DNA from: Ricinus communis
Lineage: Eukaryota; Streptophyta; Magnoliopsida; Malpighiales; Euphorbiaceae
Assembly (NCBI RefSeq): GCF_019578655.1
Contig: NC_063264.1
Span: forward strand, 23,397,688 to 23,461,687
Reading direction: 5' to 3'
Length of the DNA: 64,000 nt
The notes under the pieces were generated by a model. It was given only the letters and a program-made list of their open reading frames with translations, was not told where the DNA came from and ran no database searches. Numbering within the stretch: position 1 is the first letter of the stretch; every line of letters begins with the position of its first letter. The position numbers and the translations under genes are program-made. Below are positions 35,768 through 47,374 of the stretch, one piece after another.

Positions 35768-36160
35768 CAAGAGCATCTCCACTAATGTCTTTTATTTTAA
35801 AGAGCATAATTTATATATTAAAAAGCATCTTAAAGAATATTTAAATATAAAAAATAAAATATTTTATTTAAATCCAATAGATTCTATATGTTGTATTTTT
35901 TGTCTTACTTTTTCGTAGGCGTTAATAGTTTTAATTTTTCTTTTCTTTTCTTTTTATCTTTTATCAATAAAAAATAAGAATTACAAATATCAATTAAAAT
36001 CAAATCATAAAAAATTGTATCGCATTTATTAAATCTAAAGTAGAAAGCAAAGTTTGACTCTCTACCTATAAAGAGTCAAATTGACTCTTTAATTTATATT
36101 TTAAAGATTAAAGAGTGCATTGGAGTGTCATTTTATAATATGACTCTTTAAAATTATATA
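35768..36160. mobile_element. Possible MITE with GAGCATCTCC-type end
   Basis: The left end has GAGCATCTCCACTAATG followed by TTTTAAAGAGCA. Near the right end GCATTGGAGTG and a TGACTCTTTAAAA run appear, a partial inverted match to the left end. Plant MITEs with such ends are common. The ends are diverged, so this is tentative. Confidence 0.3.
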
Positions 36161-37014
36161 TATAATATTATGGCCCAATCTGTGGGCCCGTGACCGGCGC
36201 TAAATAATGGGTAGGCGTAAGACTACCGAAACCCGTAGCAAGCATGACTAATCAAAACTCAATTAAAATATAATTTCATCCAATATACCAATAACTTATT
36301 TACTAGTATTCATCCACACAATTACAACAGAATTTATACCGATGGCAGTCAACACTGACAAGTGGCAGCTGGACATTTCTAGAAAAAAGAATAATAAACT
36401 CGATGGTATTTTTTTTAAAAGGTGTTTGAAATTTTATGGTCTTTTCTAAGAAGAAAATAAAGAAAAAATAAAATAAAATATAACTGGATATATATGGGGG
36501 AGTATTGTGATATATAAAAGGAGTTGTAGTAAGATTAGGACAAGTTTGATTAAGAGAGTATTTGGTTGGATGAATTATTTAAGAACTTATTTTCTTGGTT
36601 TAATTGGATTTCTTTTAAATAAATTCTAATTAAAATAGAATATATCATTTAAGAGTTTGGATGAGAATAAATTGGTGGGGAATATAAGAGAGTGTTTAGT
36701 TGAAGAATTAAGGGATTTTTTTTATTTTAATTGGATTATTTCTAATTAAAATATGATTTCTCTCTTAATTATCTTAGAAAAAATTAAATGGTTATAGAAT
36801 TAATTTTTGATGGAATATTTTAAAGGATATTTAGAATTTAAAATCTATTATTTTATTTTGTAAATATTAAATTATTTCATTATTAATTAATTCTTTCTCT
36901 ATTATTTTTTTTATTATTCTTAATAGATGCTAAAAGTAATTTTTGAGATATCTATCCACATAGATAGGGCTTTCAATATTATTGTATGTCGGACAATTAT
37001 TTATACCCAAATTT
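36161..37014. other. Intergenic DNA with a small GC-rich island
   Basis: Bases 36170-36240 are GC-rich (GTGGGCCCGTGACCGGCGC, ACCGAAACCCGTAGCAAGC) in very AT-rich surroundings and look like a fragment of a repeat. Nothing else is recognised. Two related stretches (GAGAGTATTTGGTTG near 36556, GAGAGTGTTTAGTTG near 36690) show an old short duplication. Confidence 0.45.
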
Positions 37015-38195
37015 AGCACTGGCTTAAGCCCATTAATTTTGGTCAAGTCCATATAGAAAGCCCATTTGATGTTGATCTAAATCTTGAAGCCTATGGATTT
37101 TGACCCATATATTCTGACCCGTGTGTAAATCCTCGGCCCACTAGCCAAGAGTTGGTTTGATAATCCTTAACGATTATTGACATGTGATAAATGAGGAAAT
37201 GGAAATGTGAAAAATAGTTACAGAGTCTTCTAGAAGCTTGAAGCATGTTCTTGAAAAGTGAGAAGAAAGAAATACAAGTGTCAGCCAAGGAGAAATGGTG
37301 CGAAAGTAAAGCATATCCATGGAAGAAAAAAAAACATTTATAATGTGTGAGACATGAAGTTGAGCAGAAGCAGAAAATATAGAGAAATAAGGCCAAGAAA
37401 TTGAAAAGAGTAAGGAAGTGAAGCAAGAAAGTTATATCATGAACATGTGCAAAATGTGAAAAGCAACAGTACGTGTTTTCAATGTGGGGAGTTAATTGAG
37501 GACCAAACCAATAATGAAGTATATGTCAGGGCATCTCTCCATCCATGGGGTAAGGATCCCTTAATGAGAAATTTGTAACTAACCAACCAACCAAAGTGTA
37601 TAAACTTTATCTTTATCATTTATCTTTAGATTAGAAAACTATCAGTAGATTAAAAAAATAATCTTTAGTCTAAGTAATCCTCAGCTTTAATTTACAGTAC
37701 ATTCAAAGCTCTCAAGTGTTCATCAGCATTCAATTACATCCGTAAGTTAATTACTTTATGCAAATAAATCTCTGAAGCTTTCTAGACTGTTTCAGTTTAT
37801 ATTTATTGCACCTTATTCCTTAGCTTATATTTTTCATCGTCGCTCTTAGCTTACAGTAATTTAGTTCATAACTTTATTCCTTAAACTCAACTTCACATTC
37901 TTAGCTCATAATTATATGCCCATAGTTTAATCTTACATCTTTAGCTCATTATTGGCTTAAATTTTAGCTCATTATTAGCTTAAATTTTAGCTCATTAATT
38001 AGCTTTGTGTGTTGATTTAGCAAAACTGCATCAACTTAGTTAAGAAGCCTAGATAATCTAGATTCTTTTATTACATGTGCAATCATCTAGATTAGAAGTC
38101 AAACGCTCGCGCACTTTACATTTATTGCATCCATATAAATTTGTTTGAGGTAGTCAGCCTTTGGCATGCTCAGCAATCCATTGCACGTGAAAGGA
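37015..38195 (+). repeat. 1.2-kb LTR-like dispersed repeat, copy 1
   Basis: Matches the reverse complement of 58912-60150 over its whole length. Shared landmarks are AAATCCTCG, AAGAGTTGGTTT, GAACATGTGCAAAATGTGAAA, GGAGTTAATTGA, CATTCAAAGCTCTCAAGTGTT, GACTTCTAATCTAGATGATTG (as its complement) and CACGTGAAAGG at the end. A TATAAACTT box at about 37599 and AATAAATC at 37763 suit an LTR. No internal coding region lies beside it, so it may be a solo LTR or a non-autonomous element. The TG/CA ends and target duplication were not fixed. Confidence 0.7.
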
Positions 38196-39039
38196 TCGAA
38201 TACTTACCAAACAGGATAAATAAAACAATTAAAAAAAATTTATGATACATTTGAGAATTTATCGGTGAATATAAATATTAAAAAATAATTCTAATTTATA
38301 TGTATGTGATATTAAAAAGTAAAAGTAGTAAGAATTTTAACAATTTAATTTTTTTAAAAAAATAATTATTATATAGACGTCAGCAAACTTATTAATGCAA
38401 TAAAATAGATATAAATTAAAATTAATAAATATATATACTTCTAATGTTTATTTGCCTTAGTATATAATAAAGATAAAAATTTATAATATTATATTATATA
38501 ATTTTTATAAATAACTAATATAGAAGGAAATAAAAATAACATAAATATCAAAGTTTATATTTTATACTAATATTATTATAAACTAAATAATATATAATAT
38601 ATAAAATAAAAATTTTAAATATAAAATAAATAAAATAATCACACAATAATATAAATAAATTGTTAATTTATTAATATTGTTATATAATATTATTCGCTTT
38701 AATATTTATTGATATCATATTTCAATAAATAAAAAATAAATTAAATTAAATATAAAAACGTGGGCACCCACAATGACCTAACGGGAATCTTTAAACATTT
38801 CTCCCCTCTTTATATTACGACACAAAATGTGTAAAGAAATTGAAACATTCTCTTTCAAAACTATTTTCTTCAACCCTTTCAATTGGAAGTGCATTCTAGT
38901 TTGGTTGGACTAATTATATTGAGATTTTTTAAGAAAATTTGAAAATATTAAAAAGCACGTTATTAGAAATGCCATTTTCTGAACAAACTATATGCTTAAA
39001 AAAAATTATAGAAGACCTAACCAGCATTATGGAATACTT
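38196..39039. other. AT-rich intergenic DNA
   Basis: No gene seen. The last five bases (TACTT, 39035-39039) are the target duplication of the Copia element that follows. Confidence 0.6.
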
Positions 39040-39244
39040 TGTGAAGAATATGAAGCTTTAAAGAAAAACACACTTAATAAAAAGTTCTGCTACAAAGATA
39101 TTTATAATGGCTGGCTAACAAATCTACCACTAAACACGTTGCTAACTAGATACTAAAATTCAGCTAACTAATTCATATTCCTTTGGCATCCCTTAGGAAT
39201 AGGTCTTTATTAAAACTAACTTATCTTTAAAGACTACTTTAACA
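39040..39244 (-). repeat. 3' LTR of the Copia element
   Basis: 205 bp, TGTGAAG at the low end and CTTTAACA at the high end; 97.6% identical to the other LTR by direct comparison (five substitutions). Confidence 0.97.
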
Positions 39245-39256
39245 AATCCCTCCTGT
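39245..39256 (-). promoter_or_regulatory. Polypurine tract of the Copia element
   Basis: On the minus strand ACAGGAGGGATT lies next to the 3' LTR, where plus-strand DNA synthesis is primed. Confidence 0.75.
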
Positions 39257-39262
39257 AAACTG

Positions 39263-39589
39263 TTATGCATCTTGCGTGCAGTTTACCTCACATGCTGACC
39301 ATACACCGAGTTGTTTTCTGAGTCGTTCGAAGGTTTCCAATTTCAGAGCTTTGGTCATGATATTTGCAATCTGATCTTCTGTTGAACAATGCACTAGTTC
39401 CACAATTCCTTCATTCGTAAGATTACGTAAAAAATGAAACCTTACATCGATGTGCTTACTCCTCGCATGCGATCTTGGATTCTTAGAAAGCTTGATAGTT
39501 GAGCTATTGTCACAAAATATTGTTGTTCTTTCATTTTGAGGATGCTTGACAGTTTCCAGTAGTCTTCTCATCCACACTCCCCGCAGCAC
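39263..39589 (-). pseudogene. Copia RNase H, C-terminal end
   Basis: 108 codons in a different phase from the upstream part, reading VWMRRLLETVKHPQNERTTI, CDNSSTIKLSKNPRSHARSK and HIDVRFHFLRN. The catalytic Asp in CDNSS remains, but the preceding EAEY stretch is lost at the 39568-39589 break. Confidence 0.92.
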
Positions 39590-41079
39590 ATACCGGTTGT
39601 TGATAAAGTTACGACCGGCTGCTTTTTAGACATCCATGCTACAGCTCCACCTTCTAGGAGAAAAACATATCCAGACGTACTCTTACGATCATCAAGATCT
39701 CCTGCATAGTCACTATCAGTGTATCCAATTAAAGTTGTCTCCCCTCCCTTCTTGTAGAAAACTCCCAGATCAAGAGTCCCTTTAATGTAATGAAGAACTC
39801 TCTTTGCAGCCTGCAGGTGTAAGTGTGTAGGATTTTCCATAAACCTGCTAATCAAACCAGTAACAAACATAAGGTCAGGTCTGGTTACAGTTAAGTAACG
39901 AAGGCTGCCTACAATCTGCTTGAAAAGTGTTGAGTTGATTTTGATTCCAGATTCATCTTTCACAAGCTTTATTCCACGAACAATTGGATTATTCACAGCA
40001 TTGCTCTCTAACATACCGAAACGCTCGAGAACTTCTGCAGCATACTTCTTTTGGCTAATAAAAATTCCTTCTTCATTTTCCAACACTTCTACTCCAAGAA
40101 AGAACCTCATCTTCCCAAGATCAGTCATTTCAAACTCCTCCATCATAGATTTCTTAAAACTTTCAAACATATTAACATCATTGCCAGTAAAAACAAGATC
40201 ATCCACATATAAACTGATAATAAGAATTCTATTATCTATACCATGTTTAATAAAAAGTGTATGTTCGAAATTGCACCTTTCAAATCCTTCCTTCATGAAG
40301 TATGCTTCGATTCTTGAATACCATGCCCTTGGAGCCTGTTTGAGACCATAGAAGGCCTTCTTTAATCGATACACCTTCTGCTCCTCTCCTTTTCTTTCAA
40401 AGCCTTGTGGTTGACTGACAAATACTTCCTCAAGTAGTTCTCCATGTAAGAACGCACTTTTCACATCTAGATGATATAGATTCCAACCCTCTTGTGCAGC
40501 AAGCGCAATTACCAATCGAATGGTGTCCCATCTTGCTACTGGAGCAAAGACTTCATTATAGTCTACTCCATATTCTTGTGCGTAACTTTTCGCTACCAAT
40601 CGTGCTTTGTATTTATCCACCTTCCTAAGCTCATTGAACTTAGTTTTAAATACCCATTTGACACCAATTTCCTTCGCATTCTTTGGCAGCTCCACCAACT
40701 CCCATGTCTGATTTCTTTCAATGGCCTGAATTTCTTGATTCATTGCATCTTGCCATTTTGTACTCTTCACAGCTTCTTTGAAATTAACTGGGTCTATGGC
40801 TGTAAATAATACCCAGTTATTGACTTCTTCTTCCTCTAAGGAACTCAAACCACTTCCACTAACATAATCATCTAGCCACGTTGGAGGTTTGCGCACCCGA
40901 TCTTGTGTAGCTGCTATATCTTGAAGCTCATCTTGCACAGCTTGTGGTGTGGCTTCCTCTTGTTCTTCCTCACCAGCAGACTCATCATTCTGCTCATCGG
41001 CTTCATCTCCTTTTTCGATTTCGACTTCTTCCCAGTCTAGAGTACCTGCTCCTGATTGCTCATGGTTGTTATTCTAGTT
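39568..41079 (-). pseudogene. Copia linker, reverse transcriptase and most of RNase H
   Basis: In the same phase as the preceding part, after its two stops. An acidic Glu/Asp/Gln-rich linker precedes ATG 40938. The reverse transcriptase has YNEVFAPVARWDTIRLVIAL, NLYHLDVKSAFLHGELLEEV, KAFYGLKQAPRAWYSRIEAYF and the catalytic SLYVDDLVFTG. RNase H begins GYTDSDYAGDLDDRKSTSGY and breaks off after QPVVTLST, where a small deletion and frame change remove the EAEY catalytic region. Ends at TGA near 39570-39568. Confidence 0.93.
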
Positions 41080-42888
41080 TCAACTTTTATTTTCTTCGAA
41101 GATAACATCTCTGTTGATAATTATGCGCTTAGATATCGGATCATAAAGTCTGTAAGCCTTAGATTCTGAGCTTACTCCAAATAGCACACAACTGAAGCTT
41201 TTATCATCCAGTTTGACCCTCTTCTGATTAGCTATATGAACATGAGCCACACACCCAAACACTCTGAAGTAATCGACACTTGGTTTGATGTTGCTCCATG
41301 CTTCTTCAGGAGTTTTATTCATTATTGCAGCTGTGATACTTCTATTCATAACATGGACACACCATTGAACAGCTTCGGCCCAGAAAATCTTTGGTACTTC
41401 TTTCTCCGATAGCATACTCCTCACGTTATTCATAATAGTTCTATTTCGCCTTTCTGCCGTGCCATTTTGTTGAGGCATGTATGCAGCAATTAGCTGCCTT
41501 CTGATGCCATTTGCTGCACAAAAGCTATTAAATTCGAGAGATGCGAACTCCCCTCCTCTATCTGTACGCAAACAGATTATGGATTCTCCACTTTCCTTTT
41601 CCACACGCTGTTTGAACCTTTTGAAGACGTCAAAAGCTTCAGATTTCTGACATAAGAAATAGACCCATAACTTACGAGAGAAATCATCAATCAAAGTAAG
41701 TATGTACCTCTTTCCACTATTTGAAGCTGGTGATATTGGCCCACATATGTCTGCATGAACCAATTGCAATCGCTTAGAAGCCCTCCATGAGCTTTTCTTT
41801 GGCATTTTTTCTCGATGCTGCTTTCCGATTAGACAATGTGTGCACAGTTTTTTATCGTTTGTTGTAAGATTAGGAAGGCCTTCCACTAATTTCTGATGTT
41901 GCATGGTCTGTAAGCTTTTGTAATTCAAGTGTGCGAATCTGCAATGCCAAAGGTCCAGCTTGTCTTCAATGCCTACCGTTTGAAAACATGTCGGAGCAAG
42001 TGACACCGAATTTGTCTTTGTTAAGGCTGATGCAGATAAAACAAACATCCGATTGGCTGTCATTGCGGTCTTCATGATAAGCCCTTGGCGTTGATGATAG
42101 AGTCTGCATTCACCATCTCGAATTAAAATTGCAATGCCCTTCTTTTGCAGTTGCCCTATACTCAGAAGATTGTTCTTCAATTCTGGTATGTAATACACAT
42201 CCGTAATTACTTGTACGAGACCTCCGACTTTCAACTTCACATTCCCCTTGCCTGTGACTGCAATTCTGGTGTCATTTCCTAATTTGACAGTTTGTTTGAA
42301 GCTCTCATTAATGTGTGAGAACCATTTTTTGTCCCCACACATATGATTAGAAAATCCGGAATCTAGAAACCATACATCCTCCTTTGCTTCCCGCATCTCT
42401 ACATGGGCCATGAGGACAAGTTCTTCCTCACCTATCTCAGCATACTGTGCCTTATTATCCCACCTCGGACACTCATATTGGAAGTGTCCAAGTTGGTGAC
42501 ATTTGTAGCACTTAACAACGGCCTTGTTGAATGCATGCCTGCCTCTATCTTTGCCTCGTCCTCGAGCAGCACTGCCACGTCCTCTCCCTCGATATCCATA
42601 TCCTTCATCTTCGGTTGCAGCCTTCAACACTTGATCCTCTTCTCGATCTATTCTCTTAAATTTTTGCTCATGAACAACAAGCGAGCTTTGGAGCTCATCA
42701 ATGGTCATAGAGTCTGTATCGTTAGATTCTTCAATCGACACAACCACATATGTAAACCTGTCAGTGAGCGTTCTCAAAATTTTCTCAACCACTTTTGAGT
42801 CTGGCATCACTTCACCGTTGCTCCTCATTTGGTTTGTGACTGCCATTACTTTAGCAAAATACTCAGTGATAGTATCACCCTTCTTCAT
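41080..42888 (-). pseudogene. Copia gag (rest), protease and integrase
   Basis: 602 codons. Residues 1-90 finish gag. A Gly/Arg-rich stretch leads to a CCHC knuckle at 127-140 (CYKCHQLGHFQYEC). The protease active site is WFLDSGFSNHM (Asp about 176). A pre-integrase zinc motif (WHCRFAHLNYKSL, CTHCLIGKQHR) follows. The integrase core has HADICGPI, LIDDFSRKLWVYF, RTDRGGEF and PQQNGTAERRNRTIMN, so the DDE residues appear present. The frame ends at TGA 41082-41080, with TAG two codons later, where Trp codons are likely lost by G-to-A change. Beyond these stops the same frame is open into the next part. Confidence 0.93.
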
Positions 42889-42911
42889 CTCAAGAATTTT
42901 AAAATCTCTCC

Positions 42912-43262
42912 TTAGAGTGTTAAGTAGAGACCTTTAACTCGAGCATTTCCTCCAAACTTGCTCTTCATGGAATCCCAGACGATCTTTGAGGTCCTCCGAT
43001 CAAGTATTTGTTCAAAAACAACTCGATCAATTGCCTGATACAAATAATGCTTCACCTTGTGATCATTAGTTCTCGCTTCCTCTAGTTGTGCTTCCTCTTC
43101 TTCTATTAGCACAAATCCCACCATAGGTTCTGCAAAACCTTTCTCAACAAAACGCCATAAACCCTTTGCTCTAAGCAAATTTTCCATCAACTCGCTCCAA
43201 TGGTCGTAGTGGATCCCATCAAAATGTGGAATTGTAGTGAGACCCTTCTCGTCACTTGACAT
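42912..43262 (-). pseudogene. Copia gag, N-terminal part
   Basis: 116 codons from ATG at 43262, starting MSSDEKGLTTIPHFDG. It contains HYDHWSELMENLLRAKGLW and a KSKFGGNARVK run typical of the UBN2-type Copia gag. A one-base shift near 42930 ends this frame early; the rest of gag continues in the frame that opens at 42888 (MKKGDTITEYF). Gag forms the virus-like particle around the element RNA. Confidence 0.9.
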
Positions 43263-43278
43263 TTTTGCTTATAAAAGG

Positions 43279-43290
43279 CTCTGATACCAA
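43279..43290 (-). promoter_or_regulatory. Primer-binding site of the Copia element
   Basis: On the minus strand TGGTATCAGAGC lies two bases inside the 5' LTR and is complementary to the 3' end of initiator methionine tRNA, the usual primer for plant Copia elements. Confidence 0.92.
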
Positions 43291-43292
43291 TT

Positions 43293-43497
43293 TGTGAAGA
43301 ATATGAAGCTTTAAAGAAAAACATACTTAATAAAAAGTTCTGCTACAAAGATATTTATAATGGCTGGTTAACAAATCTACCACTAAACACGTTGCTAACT
43401 AGATACAAAAATTCAGCTAACTAATTCCTATTCCTTTGGCATCCCTTAGGAATAGGTCTTTATTAAAACTAACTTATCTTTAAAGACTACTTCAACA
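43293..43497 (-). repeat. 5' LTR of the Copia element
   Basis: 205 bp, TGTGAAG at the low end and CTTCAACA at the high end; drives transcription toward lower coordinates. Confidence 0.97.
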
Positions 43498-43502
43498 TAC
43501 TT

Positions 43503-46500
43503 ATATTAGTTATAAAGTAAAATTTTATTTAATATAAAGAAAATAATTTAAATTTAAGACCGTTTACTCTTAAAAGCAAATATTCTTACCACTTAAATTA
43601 GATATCAATTATATGTTATTACACTCTTTTAAACGCAAAAATTTACCATTTTGAGCTATGTCTCAAATATAGTCGGTTTGAGATTTAAAACTGTATGACA
43701 AAAGTTTGGTTTTTAAAAATTTTATTAATTTTAAAGTTTACTAAAAAAATAATTAATATTTTTTAAAAATAATAAATTCAATGAAAGTAATTTGTATATA
43801 AAAAATCAATCAATATTTTTAAATATCTAACGGCAGTATCAAAAAGCATATATATTGGTTAAAGAAGGTTGCTAAATTAATTATTATTTAAAAAAGTTTA
43901 ATGAGCATATTTTTGTCATCCATACATTAATATTGGGACAAAGGGTGAATTTTCTTTCAGAATTTATATTTAAGAGTTAAATATATTTAATTTAAAATTT
44001 TTAGTAAATAGTCTTTCGAACTCATATTTAAAAATTAAATACATCCACTTTAGTTTTCTTTAATAAATAGCTATTTGAATTTGTATACAAGGATCAAATA
44101 TATTCAATTTAAATCCTTTTAAAAAATAAAATATTATTAGATTTTTATATTTTAATTAAATAATAAAATTTTAAAAATAATTTTTATTTCATTAATTTAT
44201 TAGATTTTTAAGATGTATTTGACTCTTGGAAGGACATAAATCAAGAGATTATTTATTAAAATATTTAAATCTTAGACACAAATTCACAGCTGAAATTGAC
44301 TCATTATCCATTACTGTTGTACTATTTAATTTAGTTTATTGATCTTATACTCCCCCACTGAGCCATCTTTTCTTGCTGTTGCAAATGGGTGGATATCAAT
44401 CAGAGGGCTCACTTTTGTACACTGTAATTCAAAAGCTCACTTTCTCTTCTAATTTAATGATAGATATATCTTACCTTCAGCACTAAGGAATTTTAAATAA
44501 ATCTATAAATATAAGTAAAACAAACCCTTTTAATAACTTTAATATTACATGTGTGTCCCTATGAAAAGTTAATTAAGAGAAAGAAATTTGCAATTATAAT
44601 CAATGTAAGACATATGATTTTAAATCATCCCATGTTTTTCTTTTGGTAAGTTGAAAACTTTTTTGTTATTTGTTTTTTTTAATAGTGCATCTAATTTATA
44701 ATTATCATACCAGTTGTTGTTTTTTTTTTTTAATTTTCGCTGACAACCTGTTAAATTAGTTGTTCAATTCTGATAGGTTAACCAATAAAATGAATTGCTT
44801 TTAATCCAACATTAATATTTAATAGATTTTCTTATATTTATTACAAAAATAATGACTTATTTAGTGAGTAATTGAGAATTTTAACTCAAAAAACTTCTTC
44901 TTACTTTAATCAAACTTGGAGGGGTGAAAATAACTTTTGTGGGTTCATCATAAAATGCACAAATCAAACAGTCATTTATATCCTTCAGTTTGGGTTTCAA
45001 GCAATAAATTTTATGTTTTCCAAAGATGACATGGACTAATGATTTTCCTTAATTCTATCATCCAAATGTATGAACAACCTCTTACTATCACATTACTATG
45101 CATTTGTCACTGTACTAAATTTAATGTAATAAACATTACCAAATTAAAATTCAACTGTTTTTTGTGTTATACAACCACAAGTACATATGATAATATTGGT
45201 GCTTTGTCACTTTCACATCTTGTCATAATTATTGGGTTTCTAATTTATGGAAGGAGGGATAGTAAAGGCAATTTGACTTTTAATAATAGCTTAAGTCTCA
45301 ATGCTTCTTTAAAGGCTCCAAGAACATCTTTACAATGATATTCTTTTCAAATATAGTTTTTATAGCAAGAGAAATAATGTTTGTCTTTTTAGTTTAAAAA
45401 TTAAAATATTTTGGATGTTAATTAATAATTGCAAACTTAAAATCATATGTTGTTTCTTTTTGTCAAAGCTTAGGAAACAATATTTAACAGTTCCACAAGA
45501 TTTCAGAAAAAAAAAAAAATCTATTTTCTTAAAAGAAAAATAGCAGAAATAAAAATACTCTTTGTTTCATTTATGCAATGAAGAAGAATAAATATTTAAT
45601 AATTTGATAGATTTTTTAAATATAGAGAGTGGAAACCAAATTAATCATTTGGGTAGCCAAGTTGCTTTCATGATTATTGTTATCATCAATAAATAAGTGA
45701 TTTGATGGGAATAATTTTCATATTTAACTAAGTTATTTATTGCTATAATAAGAGGCAACTTTATATTTATATAAATATCAATTAATATAATTTTTACTGA
45801 GTTTTAGAATGCAAACTACATTTAAATTTTTTTAAGAATTTCATTTAAATACTCGTAATTAGAAAAAGCTAAATACATATTTTATTTTTTTGAATTTGTA
45901 TTGATAATTCAGTTTAACACTTTAATTTTCGATTTAATTTAACATATATCGTAATTTTAATTTTTTAATATTTAAATACTTTTAATTTTTAATTTAATCT
46001 AATATCCACATATATATACTTTAATAATATTTAAACACTTTCATGCAATATGTGTGAGCATATTAAATAAAGGCACATATTAAAAATATAAAATATTATA
46101 AAATAAATAAATTTTAAATATAATTACATCGCATTAAAAATTAAAATATTAAATTAAGTAATCACTTAAAACTAAAGACCATATAGCTTAAAAGAAAACA
46201 AACTCATTTTTAGTTGATACCATCCTCATAATATATCAACTCTAAATTTAGGACACAAGCAACAAGATAAAGATTAAAAAATTAAAAGAAACTATCTTTT
46301 ATAATTTTGATTAGTTTATTCAAATATAATTCTAAATGATAAATTAAAAATTATTATTTTCTTTCTTTAATAATTACAATTTAAAAAAAAAAAAAAAAAA
46401 GAGACCCCCTCCAGAATACAACCTTCTGCCAACCAGACTGTGTTTCTTTCCCATTCAACTACACAGTGCCAAAGTTTGTGAAACTTTTTTTCTTTTCTTT

Positions 46501-46980
46501 ATGCCATGTGACACTGCTCAAATTTTTCTAATTAACTAACTTTTAGGAATAATTACTTTAGCTATTTAATGTAACTAAAAAAAGAATCCCATTAACCCAA
46601 CTTTATTTATTATTATTATTATTATTATAATTTGGGTCCATGATTAAGACCACAAAAACCATGTTGGGCAGCACATGTTAGGTTGGCATATATGAAAAGA
46701 AAAGGAAAACATTCATATCCAACTAACAAAACCTTTTAAAAGTTATGAGCCTCTCATCAAAACAACAACTCACTCTTTCTAAGGAAAACCTATTGTAAAT
46801 TTCTGACTTCCCACACAAACATTTCACAAAATAACAAAAATAATAATAATTATAACAAAGGAAAAGAAGTCGTGAACAAGAGAATAAAACTCCAAAACAG
46901 CGGTTGAGACAGACAGCAAAAGGTGGGGGACCCATATATGCCAGCTGTATGGCAACCATTTTCATCCCTTCTTTTCTCCT
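43503..46980. other. AT-rich intergenic DNA
   Basis: No gene supported. Bases 43961-44112 hold about three diverged ~65-bp units (TTAAATATATTYAATTT and TAAATAG landmarks). A poly-A run lies at 46382-46400 and (TTA)n at 46603-46630. The 99-codon frame at 45039-45338 has no family features and is not called. Confidence 0.55.
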
Positions 46981-47006
46981 TCTAAGACTTTCTCTCTCTA
47001 CCCCCC

Positions 47007-47024
47007 CTTTTATATATATATATT
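47007..47024 (+). promoter_or_regulatory. TATA region of the AG-peptide gene
   Basis: A TTTTATATATATATATTA stretch follows a CTCTCTCT/CCCCCCC tract and lies about 180 bp before the ATG at 47201. This leaves a leader of about 150 bases, plausible for a plant gene. Confidence 0.55.
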
Positions 47025-47200
47025 ACCTATTTTATTACCCAACACAAAAGCTTCAAACTTTGCTGTTGTTTTCTTTTCTCTACCATTCCTCTTTCTTTAA
47101 GCATATTCTGAAGAAAACCCATTTCCAAAGAGGAATTCTAGAGTCCAATTCTCCCTTCAAAACTCTTTCTTCCTAAGAAAAAAGAAAAGTACCAAACAAA

Positions 47201-47374
47201 ATGGAGGCAATGAAGATGAAAATTTTTGTTGTGATGATGGTTGTTTTGATGGCATTGCAAATGGCAGCAGCAGCTGATGCACCAGCTCCAGCCCCAACCT
47301 CTGATGCTACTACCCTCTTTGTTCCCACATTCTTTGCATCTTTGGTTGCTCTTGCTCTTGGGTTCTTCTTTTGA
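47201..47374 (+). CDS. Arabinogalactan peptide (AG-peptide), GPI-anchored
   Basis: A 57-residue frame (MEAMKMKIFVVMM to LALGFFF, then TGA). Residues 1-25 form a signal peptide ending AAAA. The mature part is only about a dozen residues with the AG motif DAPAPAPTSDA, whose prolines are expected to be hydroxylated and O-glycosylated. Residues about 38-57 are a hydrophobic tail typical of a GPI-anchor signal. This architecture is diagnostic of plant AG-peptides (AGP12/13/14/16/20 group), cell-surface proteoglycans. Codon use and a clear TATA region support a real gene. It is antisense to, and not explained by, the longer minus-strand frames in the same place. Confidence 0.92.
   Translation: MEAMKMKIFVVMMVVLMALQMAAAADAPAPAPTSDATTLFVPTFFASLVALALGFFF

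Larger units (their letters stand above)
39040..43497 (-). mobile_element. Structurally complete Ty1/Copia retrotransposon (short LTRs)
   Basis: The element is 4458 bp. Direct LTRs of 205 bp (39040-39244 and 43293-43497) start TG and end CA and are flanked by the 5-bp duplication TACTT on both sides (39035-39039 and 43498-43502). On the minus strand the primer-binding site TGGTATCAGAGC (initiator tRNA-Met type) follows the 5' LTR, and a purine-rich tract precedes the 3' LTR. The LTRs differ at 5 of 205 positions, which points to a fairly young insertion. The coding region is almost full length in Copia order (gag, protease, integrase, reverse transcriptase, RNase H) but is broken in several places, so the copy is not autonomous. 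Confidence 0.97.

Noticed and set aside
40492..40809. Plus-strand frames inside the Copia element (also 39920-40351 and 42403-42798)
   Set aside because: They are antisense to the reverse transcriptase and gag/protease coding regions.
45039..45338. 99-codon plus-strand frame
   Set aside because: No recognisable domain, AT-driven composition and no promoter; likely a chance frame.
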